This document shows positions 8,815 through 17,194 of a stretch of 50,162 nt of DNA, one piece after another. Within the stretch, counting starts at the first letter, position 1. Every line of letters starts with the position of its first letter. Origin of the DNA: an uncultured bacterium. GTDB taxonomy: Bacteria > Verrucomicrobiota > Kiritimatiellia > CAIKKV01 > CAIJXV01. Made by a program: the position numbers and the translations under genes. The stretch lies in contig CAIJXV010000073.1 of the NCBI GenBank assembly GCA_903824675.1, positions 1 through 50,162 of the forward strand, in the 5' to 3' direction. Below the pieces are notes generated by a model. That model was given only the letters and a program-made list of their open reading frames with translations, made no database searches and was not told where the DNA came from.

Positions 8815-9323
8815 TCGGGGTGATATTGGCCGTCTTACTGGTGGGGGCCGGATTAATCCAGGACTTTATTCCAGGGGTATTGGTGTTGGGGCAGGTGAAA
8901 GCTCCGATTTTGTTGTCCCTGGTTCTCTATTACGCCCTGGCTCATTCGCGGACCACCCTGTTATGGGCGGCGATTCTCGGTGGGATCCTACAGGATTCGT
9001 TGAGCCTGGTTCCCATCGGTTACTCCGCCCTGACTTTCTGCCTCGTCGGGTTATGGCTTCGCCGTTTTCGCGAAGTTCTTTTCACCCAGTCCCTGGCGAC
9101 GGCTATCCTGGTCGGAGGAGTCGGGCATTTGCTGGTGTTGGGTTTGATCCAGATTTTGCTTCGATTGGGTGAGGATTGGGGGGGGGGCAGTTGGGGGAGC
9201 GCCCTCATGCGCCTGTTGGGTGCCTTGATCATGGGGATGGTGACCACCCCTGTTGTCTGGTGGCTGGCCCGGGCGATGGACGAACGCGTCGGTAATTTGT
9301 CGCCGACCCACGCGGAGATATGA
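8811..9323 (+). CDS. mreD: rod-shape-determining membrane protein MreD
   Basis: A 170-residue polytopic inner-membrane protein with about five hydrophobic helices, the size expected for MreD. MreD sequences are poorly conserved; the call rests on hydropathy, length, the segment GGILQDSLSLVPIGYSAL (the family's 'G-x-x-x-D' substrate-like loop) and its position between mreC and the PBP2 gene. It overlaps both neighbours by 4 bp. Confidence 0.85.
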   Translation: MIGVILAVLLVGAGLIQDFIPGVLVLGQVKAPILLSLVLYYALAHSRTTLLWAAILGGILQDSLSLVPIGYSALTFCLVGLWLRRFREVLFTQSLATAILVGGVGHLLVLGLIQILLRLGEDWGGGSWGSALMRLLGALIMGMVTTPVVWWLARAMDERVGNLSPTHAEI

Positions 9324-11137
9324 AGGATATGTCGATCGACTGGCAAGATGAGTTTATCAAGATTCGCGTGCTGATGCTGGCGATGATTGTCGTGCTCGTC
9401 TTGCTGATGGGGTTGCTCTGGCGTATCCAGGTAGCGCGCGGGGAAGATTATCGTGAAAGCCTCGCCCGGCAGAGCCTGCGGCGGATCCGGATTCCCGCTC
9501 AACGCGGTCGGATTTTGGATCGGAATGGCGTGTGTCTGGCCGATAACCGGCCGGAGTACAACGTGGCTCTTTATCTGGAGGAAATCAGGCGGAAAGGGAG
9601 TACGGTTCAGACCTTGCAATATGCGCTGGCCATCATTGACGAGATGTCGGACCTGTTGGGGCGACCGGCTGAAATTACCGAGGCGGATTTAAGATCACAT
9701 ATGCGACGGCGTTTGCCGTTACCTCTGATCTTGTGGCAGGATCTCGATTCAGCCGCCATCACCCGTTTGTCCGAACATGGCGAAAGTTTCCCCGGGACCG
9801 AGTTGGTGGTAGAGCCGATCCGGCATTACCCGCAAGGGACGATGGCCGCTCACCTCCTGGGTCAGGTGGGACGGGCGGGCGATTCGGGTGATGAGGGGGG
9901 GGGGTACCACTACGCCCTTCGCGACACCGAAGGTAAACGGGGGGTGGAGCTGACGTGCAACCGGGTTCTGAGCGGAACGCCGGGCGATCAGGTGGTGCGG
10001 ATTGATGTGGCGGGTTTCCGGCATGCGGAAAGCCAGGAGCGCGCGCCAGTCCCCGGGGATGATGTAGTTTTAAGTGTGGATATAAAAATTCAGCGCCTGG
10101 CCGAGGAAGCGCTGGCAAACGAAACCGGTGCGGTGGTTGTTTTGGATGTACAGAGTGGCGATGTATTGGCGATGGCCAGCGAACCGGGCTACGATCCAAA
10201 TGCCTTTGTGCCGGCCATTTCCGACCAGGATTGGAAGGCTCTCCTGGAGGATCCGGGCCGTCCGCTGATCAACCGGGCGACAGCCGAAACATATGCGGCC
10301 GGTAGTATTTTCAAGCCGGTGGTGGCGCTGGCCGCGCTATCCAGCGGATTAACCCGTGCCGAGACGGTTCATGACTGTCCGGGTTATTTCCAATTGGGCG
10401 CGGTGCGGTTTCATTGCGCGAATGCCAATGGGCATGGCCCGATCGCCTTGCGCAAGGCGATTGAACAGTCGTGCAATGTTTATTTTTGCGCGATGGGTAT
10501 GCAATGTGGCCATCAACCGATCGCGAATATGGCCCGGGCTTTTGGATACGGTGAACGGACGGGGATCGATCTGGATGTCGAAGCGGAGGGGTTGGTTCCG
10601 GATGAGGCCTGGAAACGCAAGGCGTGGCGGGATGCCTGGCGGGCCGGCGACACCTGTAACCTGTCGATCGGGCAGGGGGCGCTGTCGGTGACCCCTCTGC
10701 AGGTCGCGGTGATGGCCGCGGCCCTGGCCAATGGGGGGACGGTGCTGCGGCCCCGGTTGATTCGCGAGATCCGCAATCGGGAGGGCGGGCCCGTGCAGTC
10801 GTATGCTGTGGAGCGGGTTCGGACGCTGGCTTTGAATCCCGGGTATTTGACGGTGGTTCGACAGGGGATGCACGATGTGATTGAGTCGCCGGTGGGAACT
10901 GCGCATCGGGCGAGGATTGATGAGGTGGAGATGGCGGGAAAAACAGGGACGGCCGAATACGGGCAGAAAGGCGCCGGGCGCAAGCATGTGTGGATGATCT
11001 TGTATGCACCCTATAATCAACCGAAATACGCCGTGGCGATGGTGCTGGATGACGGCGTATCGGGGGGCCTGACGGTCGCTCCACGGATGCGGCTCTTGAT
11101 GACGGCCTTATTTGGGGGGGGAGAGTCAAACGGATGA
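9320..11137 (+). CDS. mrdA: penicillin-binding protein 2, elongation-specific transpeptidase
   Basis: A 605-residue class B PBP that cross-links peptidoglycan in the periplasm with RodA. There is a single transmembrane helix at about residues 14-34, then the dimerisation/pedestal domain beginning IPAQRGRILDRNGVCLADN. The transpeptidase domain has its three catalytic motifs: SIFK (Ser329, Lys332), SCN (Ser384, Asn386) and KTG (Lys541). The length and RGRI/DRNG signature fit PBP2 rather than FtsI. It overlaps mreD by the ATGA at 9320 and rodA by the ATGA at 11134. All active-site residues are present, so it is expected to be functional and beta-lactam sensitive. Confidence 0.95.
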   Translation: MKDMSIDWQDEFIKIRVLMLAMIVVLVLLMGLLWRIQVARGEDYRESLARQSLRRIRIPAQRGRILDRNGVCLADNRPEYNVALYLEEIRRKGSTVQTLQYALAIIDEMSDLLGRPAEITEADLRSHMRRRLPLPLILWQDLDSAAITRLSEHGESFPGTELVVEPIRHYPQGTMAAHLLGQVGRAGDSGDEGGGYHYALRDTEGKRGVELTCNRVLSGTPGDQVVRIDVAGFRHAESQERAPVPGDDVVLSVDIKIQRLAEEALANETGAVVVLDVQSGDVLAMASEPGYDPNAFVPAISDQDWKALLEDPGRPLINRATAETYAAGSIFKPVVALAALSSGLTRAETVHDCPGYFQLGAVRFHCANANGHGPIALRKAIEQSCNVYFCAMGMQCGHQPIANMARAFGYGERTGIDLDVEAEGLVPDEAWKRKAWRDAWRAGDTCNLSIGQGALSVTPLQVAVMAAALANGGTVLRPRLIREIRNREGGPVQSYAVERVRTLALNPGYLTVVRQGMHDVIESPVGTAHRARIDEVEMAGKTGTAEYGQKGAGRKHVWMILYAPYNQPKYAVAMVLDDGVSGGLTVAPRMRLLMTALFGGGESNG

Positions 11138-12315
11138 GCCCTGGCATCTCCATCGGAACGGCCCTGAAGCGAATGAACTGGGTGATGAACCTGGCCATAT
11201 TGGTTTTGCTGGTGGTCGGTGTATTGTTCGTCTACAGCGCAACCTCTGCCCGTGAGGAACAGACGATCCGGTGGCTGTGGCGTAAGCAGTTGTTTTGGGC
11301 ACTGGCCGGATTGGGGGTTTACCTGGGAATGGCGGTTTTTGACTATCGCCGATTGAGAGATCAGGCTCCGCTGATCTATGGTTTCGCCCTTGTTTTGCTG
11401 GTCGTAGTGCTGGTGATGGGGACCCGGATTTATGGCGCGCGCCGCTGGCTGATGTTTTTCGGGATGGGAATCCAGCCGTCTGAATTGGCAAAAGTGGCGG
11501 TGATCCTGGCGTTGGCGGCGTGGCTGAGTCGTCACAAGACGGGGAACGACCGACTGTCGGTGTTTTTGGGCGCGGTGGCTCTGGCCGCCATTCCGGCAGC
11601 GCTGATCCTGGTGGAGCCGGATCTCGGGACCACGTTGATATTGGGGCCGATCCTGCTGGCCCTGTTGTATACGGGGGGCGGTTCAATGAAGGCGTTGACG
11701 GTTGTGTTGGCGCTGGGTTTTCTGGCGGTCACCTTCATTCTAGGGGCGATCCTGTTGCCGGAACGGTGGGGCTGGTCGCCTGAGCGGCAGGAAAAAATCC
11801 AGACCCTGACGGGGCTGAGTACTTATCAACGTGACCGGGTTCGGGTGTTTTTGAATCCTGACAGCGATCCGATGGGCGCAGGGTGGAACAAGCGCCAGTC
11901 GGAAATTGCGGTGGGGTCGGGCGGATTGTTGGGAAAAGGATTTCGGAAGGGGACCCAGAATATGCTAGGGTTCCTTCCGAAAACGGTGGCGCCGACGGAT
12001 TTTATTTTTTCCGTGATTACGGAAGAGATGGGGTTTATGGGGTCGGCGTTGATTCTAGGCTCCTTTGCCATGCTGATCCTGAGCGGGTTACAAGCCGCGA
12101 TGGCCGGGAATGACCGGTTTGGGCGGCTGATTTGTGTGGGAGTTATTGCGATGTTGTTCAGTCATGTTGTGGTGAATGTGTCGATGACCATCGGCTTGAT
12201 GCCGGTAACGGGGTTACCGTTGCCCTTGATCAGCTATGGGGGCACATTCATGGTGTCGATTTTGGCGGCGCTCGGAATGACGCAAAGCGTTTATATTCGG
12301 AGGGCCGGAATTTGA
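11134..12315 (+). CDS. rodA: SEDS-family peptidoglycan polymerase RodA
   Basis: A 393-residue polytopic membrane glycosyltransferase that polymerises lipid II in partnership with PBP2. About ten hydrophobic helices are visible. Hallmarks are GARRWLMFFGMGIQPSELAK (fourth helix region), VEPDLGTTLILGPI with the SEDS-type Asp, and the C-terminal GLMPVTGLPLPLISYGGTFM. FtsW shares these motifs; the RodA identity rests mainly on its place directly after the PBP2 gene in an mre cluster. Its start overlaps mrdA by 4 bp. Confidence 0.95.
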   Translation: MSPGISIGTALKRMNWVMNLAILVLLVVGVLFVYSATSAREEQTIRWLWRKQLFWALAGLGVYLGMAVFDYRRLRDQAPLIYGFALVLLVVVLVMGTRIYGARRWLMFFGMGIQPSELAKVAVILALAAWLSRHKTGNDRLSVFLGAVALAAIPAALILVEPDLGTTLILGPILLALLYTGGGSMKALTVVLALGFLAVTFILGAILLPERWGWSPERQEKIQTLTGLSTYQRDRVRVFLNPDSDPMGAGWNKRQSEIAVGSGGLLGKGFRKGTQNMLGFLPKTVAPTDFIFSVITEEMGFMGSALILGSFAMLILSGLQAAMAGNDRFGRLICVGVIAMLFSHVVVNVSMTIGLMPVTGLPLPLISYGGTFMVSILAALGMTQSVYIRRAGI

Positions 12316-12350
12316 AAACGGATGGATTGGATAGAATGAAAGAGGGAGTC

Positions 12351-13964
12351 ATGAATTTGTTGAATCTGTTTCGGCGCAAAAAATTCAACCGGGAAATCGT
12401 TGTCAATTGCGAGCGTTTGGAGACGCGGGTGGCGGTGATGGAAAATAAGCGCCTGGAGGAGTTCCAATTGGAGCATCCCTCCGAGGAACGGTTGGTGGGC
12501 AGTGTCTTTAAAGGGCGGATCCAGAATCTGGAGAGCGGCTTGCAGGCGGCATTTGTCGATATCGGTTTGAAAAAGAACGCCTTTTTGCACTATTGGGACA
12601 TGATTCCGGAAGATGCGGCCCGACTGGAGGCGGCCGAAGAAGGGGGCGGGCGCAATCTGCCCCGTAAAAAGCGTTTTGCGCACGATGAAATTCAAAAAAT
12701 GTTCCCGATCGGTTCGGAAATTGTGGTCCAGGTGACCAAGGGTCCGATCAGCACCAAAGGGCCGCGGGTGACGACGAATCTGAGTATTCCCGGGCGATTC
12801 CTGGTGATGTTGCCGGGAAGTGATTTGAAAGGGGTTTCGCGCAAAATCGAGAATGACAAGGAGCGCCAGCGTCTGAAAAAAATCCTGAGCCGGCTACCCA
12901 TTCCGGAAGGCATTGGATTGATCGTGCGGACGGCCGGGGAGGACGCCAACCAGCGCAGTTTCGTGCGCGATGCCCGGAGCCTGATCGAGATCTGGGAACA
13001 GATTCGGACCGGGATGCGCGACCTCGCCGCTCCCTGCTGTCTCTACCGCGAACCCGATTTGGTGGAACGGGTTTTACGTGATTGGATGACCGAGGAGATT
13101 GATCGCATCGTCATCGATTCCGCAGAGCCCTATGAAAAAGCCCGTGACTTGGCGACCCGGATTTCGCGCCGGATGCGTTCCCGAATCCAACTCTACGATG
13201 GACAGAATCCCATTTTTGAACATTTCAACATTGAGAGTCAGATCGAGCAGGCCTTTGGACGCAAGGTAAATCTCAAGTCCGGCGGCTGCGTGGTGATCGA
13301 CGAAACCGAAGCCATGATTGCGATCGATGTCAACACCGGCCGCCACAAAGGCGCCCATACCCAGGAGGAATCGATTCTGGAGGTGAACACCGAGGCGGTC
13401 GAGGAAGTGGCGCGTCAGTTGCGCTTGCGAAATATCGGCGGGTTGGTGGTGATCGACCTGATCGATATGAAGCAAAAGAAGAACCGCAATGCCGTTTACA
13501 AGACGCTCAAGGACGCTTTGCGCCGGGACAAAGCCCGGACCAATGTCCTGCAGATTTCCCAGCTGGGTCTGCTGGAGATGACCCGTCAGAGGGTGGAGGA
13601 GGGGGTTCGTTCGGCAATGTATGTCACCTGTCCCTATTGTGGGGGGCATGGCAGTGTTAAATCTCCATTGAGTATGAGTGTGGAGGTGCAGCGGCAGATT
13701 TCGGCCGTCATGCGGCGGCGGAGCGATCCGCGCAAGGGCGCGTTAAAACTTCAGATTGTCGTCCATCCGACGGTCTTGGAAAGATTGCGGACAGAGGACG
13801 AGGCGATTTTAGTTAATTTGCAGGAGAAATTTGCAGGCGACCTGTCCTTCCGCGCAGATTCCAATCGACATGTGGAGGAATTTGCGATACGTAATGCGGA
13901 AACGGGCGAGTTATTGTACGGGAAAAATGAAACTCCGGCGGCCGAACAACGGGCGCCCGGGTGA
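12351..13964 (+). CDS. rng: ribonuclease E/G family endoribonuclease
   Basis: A 537-residue RNase G-like enzyme that processes rRNA and mRNA 5' monophosphate ends. The S1 domain is near the start (VGSVFKGRIQNLESGLQAAF, VDIGLKKNAFLHY). The DNase I-like catalytic domain contains IAIDVNTGRHKG and VVIDLIDMKQKKNR, which supply the two Mg-binding Asp residues. The zinc-link CPYCGGHG follows. There is no long C-terminal scaffold, so it is G-type rather than a full RNase E. The ATG at 12351 is chosen because AGGGAG precedes it by a few bases; an ATG at 12336 is possible. It follows rodA after 35 bp. In many bacteria rng sits beside mre genes, consistent with this order. Confidence 0.93.
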   Translation: MNLLNLFRRKKFNREIVVNCERLETRVAVMENKRLEEFQLEHPSEERLVGSVFKGRIQNLESGLQAAFVDIGLKKNAFLHYWDMIPEDAARLEAAEEGGGRNLPRKKRFAHDEIQKMFPIGSEIVVQVTKGPISTKGPRVTTNLSIPGRFLVMLPGSDLKGVSRKIENDKERQRLKKILSRLPIPEGIGLIVRTAGEDANQRSFVRDARSLIEIWEQIRTGMRDLAAPCCLYREPDLVERVLRDWMTEEIDRIVIDSAEPYEKARDLATRISRRMRSRIQLYDGQNPIFEHFNIESQIEQAFGRKVNLKSGGCVVIDETEAMIAIDVNTGRHKGAHTQEESILEVNTEAVEEVARQLRLRNIGGLVVIDLIDMKQKKNRNAVYKTLKDALRRDKARTNVLQISQLGLLEMTRQRVEEGVRSAMYVTCPYCGGHGSVKSPLSMSVEVQRQISAVMRRRSDPRKGALKLQIVVHPTVLERLRTEDEAILVNLQEKFAGDLSFRADSNRHVEEFAIRNAETGELLYGKNETPAAEQRAPG

Positions 13965-13990
13965 TGACTTACCGCAAGGATTCAGCGCCT

Positions 13991-16225
13991 ATGAAACGGA
14001 TGATACGAGCGTTGTGGCTGGTCAGCTGGTTGGCTGGTTCGATCGGGGTTTGGGCGGGGCCCGCCGGAGTGGTCAAAGATCCGCTGGCCGGACTGGATTG
14101 GAATTCCTCCGCGAGTCCGGTCGCGGTCAACGCCCGCGAGATGAATTTCGATCTCAAAGAACAGGTGATGACGCTGACCGGGGATGCCATGATCCGACGG
14201 GAAGATGTCTCTCTGCAGGCGGATTCGATTGAATGGCGCAAGCAGGATCAGATCGCGCATGCCCACAGTAACGTGGTGTTCCGACGTGGAAATATGGTCT
14301 GGCGCGGCCAGGAAATCACCTATAATTTTTCAAATCAATATTGGAAAACGGGTGCGTTCACGGCCTTTATTGATCCTTACTATGTGACGGCCGCCGGGGC
14401 GGAACGGGTATCCGAGACGGAATACCTGTTGCGCGATGCCCAATTGACCACCTGCACCAATTCGGCCTGCCATGAGCATTATGTGGTTCAAGCCCATGAT
14501 GTATCCGTCAAGCCCGGGGATCGGTTGCTGGCACATCAGGCGACCTTTTACCTCGGGGCGGTTCCCATCTTTTACAGTCCCGTCTGGCGGCGTATCCTGG
14601 ACGATCGGTATGCCGGTTTGAGTTTGCGGCCCGGGTATGCGAGTTCGATGGGCATTTACCTGTTGAGCGCTTATTCATGGCCCCTCGCGCCGGGTTTGAA
14701 AACAACCAGTCATGTGGATTTGCGGTCCTCGCGCGGAGTGGCCGCCGGACAGGATCTCGATTGGAATTCGGCTTCCGGCGGTGACGGGGGCGCTGAATTC
14801 TATTTTGCCAATGATCTGAAAGCGGAAGACGATTACCCGGATGAATTCGATGCCGGGGATGTCGATAGCAATCGGTACCGGTTCCGGTTGCATCACCATC
14901 AACCGATATCCCAGGAGGATTATTTCCTGGCGGAAGTGAATTATGTGGCCGATCCCTACGTCATCGATGATTTTTTTGAAAGTGAATACCGGCGGACGGG
15001 TGAGCCGGAAAATTATCTCAACCTGGTTCATAGCGATGAACTCCTGACCGCCGGCTTGTTGACCCGGTTTCGTCTCAATGATTTCTACACCGTTGTTGAG
15101 CGCCTGCCGGAAGCCACGTTGGATTTCAACCGCCGGGAAATTCCGGACACGTCTTTCTATTTCGAAAGCTTCAATTCCGCCTCCTTTTTGAATAAAGCGT
15201 GGGAATCCGATTCGACTGAGGACGATTTCTCTGTTTTCCGGATGGATTCACAGGATACGATCTATTATCCCGGCCGATATTTTGGGTTTCTGAGTGTCGT
15301 GCCCCGCGCCGGGGGTCGGGGGACCTTCTATTCTCAGACGATTGAGACGCGGGAGATCAGCGAGGTGACGGCCAATGTCGATACGAACGGCGTGATGACA
15401 ACCGTGACCAATACCACCTTGACGACGGAGGAAATGGGGGCTGCGGTGCGCGCCATGATGGAACTGGGGGTGGAAACCTCCTTCAAGGCCTTCCAGAGCT
15501 GGGATACCGCACCCTCACCCCTGTTTGACGGTCTGCGTCACATCGTTGAGCCTTATATGAATTATACCTTCATTCCAGAACCGAATATTGAGCCCGGAGA
15601 ACTCTATCAATTTGACGATCTGGATGCACTCGACAAGCAAAATACCGTCGCTTTCGGGGTGCGCAATAAGTTGCAGACCCGCCGCGACAACCGACCCTGG
15701 GACCTGATCGATTTGGACCTTAATACCGTCTATAATCTGGATCCCAAGGAGGGAGACGACAATCTGGAATCGATCAATCTCTGGACTGAAATCAAGCCCG
15801 TAGATTTTTTCAAGCTCAATGCCGATGGCTCCTATGACACGCAGGAGAGCCAGTTGTCGACGTTTAACACCCGACTCTGGTATATCGAAGAGCTTTGGCG
15901 GGTGGGCGTCGAGCATCGGTACCGGGTCGACAGCAGCGATCTGATTTCAACGATGGTCAATTGGATGCCGAATTCCCGATGGTTGGTCGAGGCCTACTGG
16001 CGTTATGAAGCACAGGATTCCCAGTTGGAAGAGCAAGGGTATGTGGTGCAGCGAAACTTGGATTGCCTTTCGATCCGGATGGGCGTCACCCATTTGCCCA
16101 GTTATACCCAGGAGGATGGCACCGAGCAGGCACAAGATTTCCGGATTGAATTCGCAATCGGAGTGAATGCGTTTCCGGATGCTTTGCTGGGTAATTCCCA
16201 GCGCCATAAAGTGGTTATGCCCTGA
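13991..16225 (+). CDS. lptD: LptD-like LPS-assembly outer-membrane protein
   Basis: A 744-residue protein with a signal peptide (MKRMIRALWLVSWLAGSIGV, cut near WAG). An OstA/LptA-like beta-jellyroll follows (VNAREMNFDLKEQVMTLTGD to about residue 150). The rest is a beta-barrel-rich region that begins after AQLTTCTNSACHEHYVV, where LptD proteins have paired cysteines. It would insert lipopolysaccharide in the outer leaflet with LptE, supporting a diderm envelope. The ATG at 13991 has AAGGA ten bases upstream and gives a clean signal peptide. The alternative ATG at 13961 overlaps rng by 4 bp and would add ten residues. The C-terminal barrel contains an unusual Thr-rich insert near 15390-15430. 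Confidence 0.85.
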   Translation: MKRMIRALWLVSWLAGSIGVWAGPAGVVKDPLAGLDWNSSASPVAVNAREMNFDLKEQVMTLTGDAMIRREDVSLQADSIEWRKQDQIAHAHSNVVFRRGNMVWRGQEITYNFSNQYWKTGAFTAFIDPYYVTAAGAERVSETEYLLRDAQLTTCTNSACHEHYVVQAHDVSVKPGDRLLAHQATFYLGAVPIFYSPVWRRILDDRYAGLSLRPGYASSMGIYLLSAYSWPLAPGLKTTSHVDLRSSRGVAAGQDLDWNSASGGDGGAEFYFANDLKAEDDYPDEFDAGDVDSNRYRFRLHHHQPISQEDYFLAEVNYVADPYVIDDFFESEYRRTGEPENYLNLVHSDELLTAGLLTRFRLNDFYTVVERLPEATLDFNRREIPDTSFYFESFNSASFLNKAWESDSTEDDFSVFRMDSQDTIYYPGRYFGFLSVVPRAGGRGTFYSQTIETREISEVTANVDTNGVMTTVTNTTLTTEEMGAAVRAMMELGVETSFKAFQSWDTAPSPLFDGLRHIVEPYMNYTFIPEPNIEPGELYQFDDLDALDKQNTVAFGVRNKLQTRRDNRPWDLIDLDLNTVYNLDPKEGDDNLESINLWTEIKPVDFFKLNADGSYDTQESQLSTFNTRLWYIEELWRVGVEHRYRVDSSDLISTMVNWMPNSRWLVEAYWRYEAQDSQLEEQGYVVQRNLDCLSIRMGVTHLPSYTQEDGTEQAQDFRIEFAIGVNAFPDALLGNSQRHKVVMP

Positions 16226-16240
16226 CCCTGAAAGGATCTC

Positions 16241-17194
16241 ATGCCGGTGGAATATCTTGTGACAGGCGGTTGTGGTTTTATTGGTTCCAACATCGTGCGG
16301 ACACTGGCGAAGGAGGGTCGTCCGGTCCGGGTTCTTGACAACCTGGCCACGGGGAATCTCCTCAATATTCGAGATTTAATCGATCAGGGGATCGTCGAAT
16401 TTCAACATGGCGACATCCGTAGTCCGGACGCAGCCGCGAAGGCCTGCGAAGGGATTCGTTATGTTCTGCACTTGGCGGCCCTGCCGTCCGTGATTGGGTC
16501 GGTCGAGGATCCCGCGTTGTCCCATGCGGTTAATCTCGATGGGGTGGTGAATATGCTGGTCGCCGCCCGCAAGGCGGGTGCGCAGCGATTCGTGTTTTCC
16601 TCCTCGTCCGCAGTTTATGGAGATGATCCGGAATTGCCCAAACGCGAAAACATGCTTCCCGCTCCGCTTTCGCCGTATGCCGTTCAGAAACTTTCCGGCG
16701 AGTATTATTGCCGTATTTTTCATGGGCTTTACGGTTTGGAGACCTTCTGCCTGCGTTATTTTAATGTCTTTGGACCCCGCCAAAATCCCCGGTCACAATA
16801 TGCCGCGGTGGTGCCGTTGTTCATCGAGGCGGTGAAACAGGGACGCCAACCCGTGGTCTTTGGAGATGGCGGGCAAACCCGTGATTTCATTTATGTCGGC
16901 GATATTGTTCGGGCTAATCTTCAATGTTGTCGTGCGCCCGCTTCAGCTGCCGGCGGGGTTTATAACATCGCTTGGGGCGATCGAATGACCATCAAGGAAT
17001 TAGCGGAGACGGTTGCGAAAACCATGGGCCACCCCGAAATCCTTGCGCGGCACGAACCGCCCCGGCCCGGCGAAATCCGCGATTCGCAGGCGGATACCAC
17101 CCAGGCGAAAGGGGTCTTGGGATGGACGCCACAAGTGCCTTTTGTCGAAGGCCTCAAACGCACCGTCGAATGGTTTGCTCATGGCGTGGGATGA
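16241..17194 (+). CDS. extended-SDR nucleotide-sugar epimerase/dehydratase
   Basis: A 317-residue NAD-dependent enzyme of the UDP-glucose/UDP-GlcNAc 4-epimerase group. The Rossmann motif TGGCGFIGSN is at residues 8-17. The catalytic set includes the SSSSAVYGDDPELPK serine region and Tyr-x-x-x-Lys in YAVQKLSGEYY. The RYFNVFGPRQNP motif is typical of WbpP/TviC-like epimerases acting on UDP-N-acetylhexosamines, but substrate is not provable by eye. AAGGA lies six bases before the ATG at 16241. It sits between lptD and the DNA polymerase gene, and its last 14 bp overlap the polymerase start. A role in surface glycan precursor supply would fit the envelope genes upstream. Confidence 0.88.
   Translation: MPVEYLVTGGCGFIGSNIVRTLAKEGRPVRVLDNLATGNLLNIRDLIDQGIVEFQHGDIRSPDAAAKACEGIRYVLHLAALPSVIGSVEDPALSHAVNLDGVVNMLVAARKAGAQRFVFSSSSAVYGDDPELPKRENMLPAPLSPYAVQKLSGEYYCRIFHGLYGLETFCLRYFNVFGPRQNPRSQYAAVVPLFIEAVKQGRQPVVFGDGGQTRDFIYVGDIVRANLQCCRAPASAAGGVYNIAWGDRMTIKELAETVAKTMGHPEILARHEPPRPGEIRDSQADTTQAKGVLGWTPQVPFVEGLKRTVEWFAHGVG

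Noticed and set aside
12132-12350. N-terminal extension of the RNase G frame
   Set aside because: It lies within rodA and its residues do not resemble RNase E/G; an ATG with a good ribosome-binding site is at 12351.
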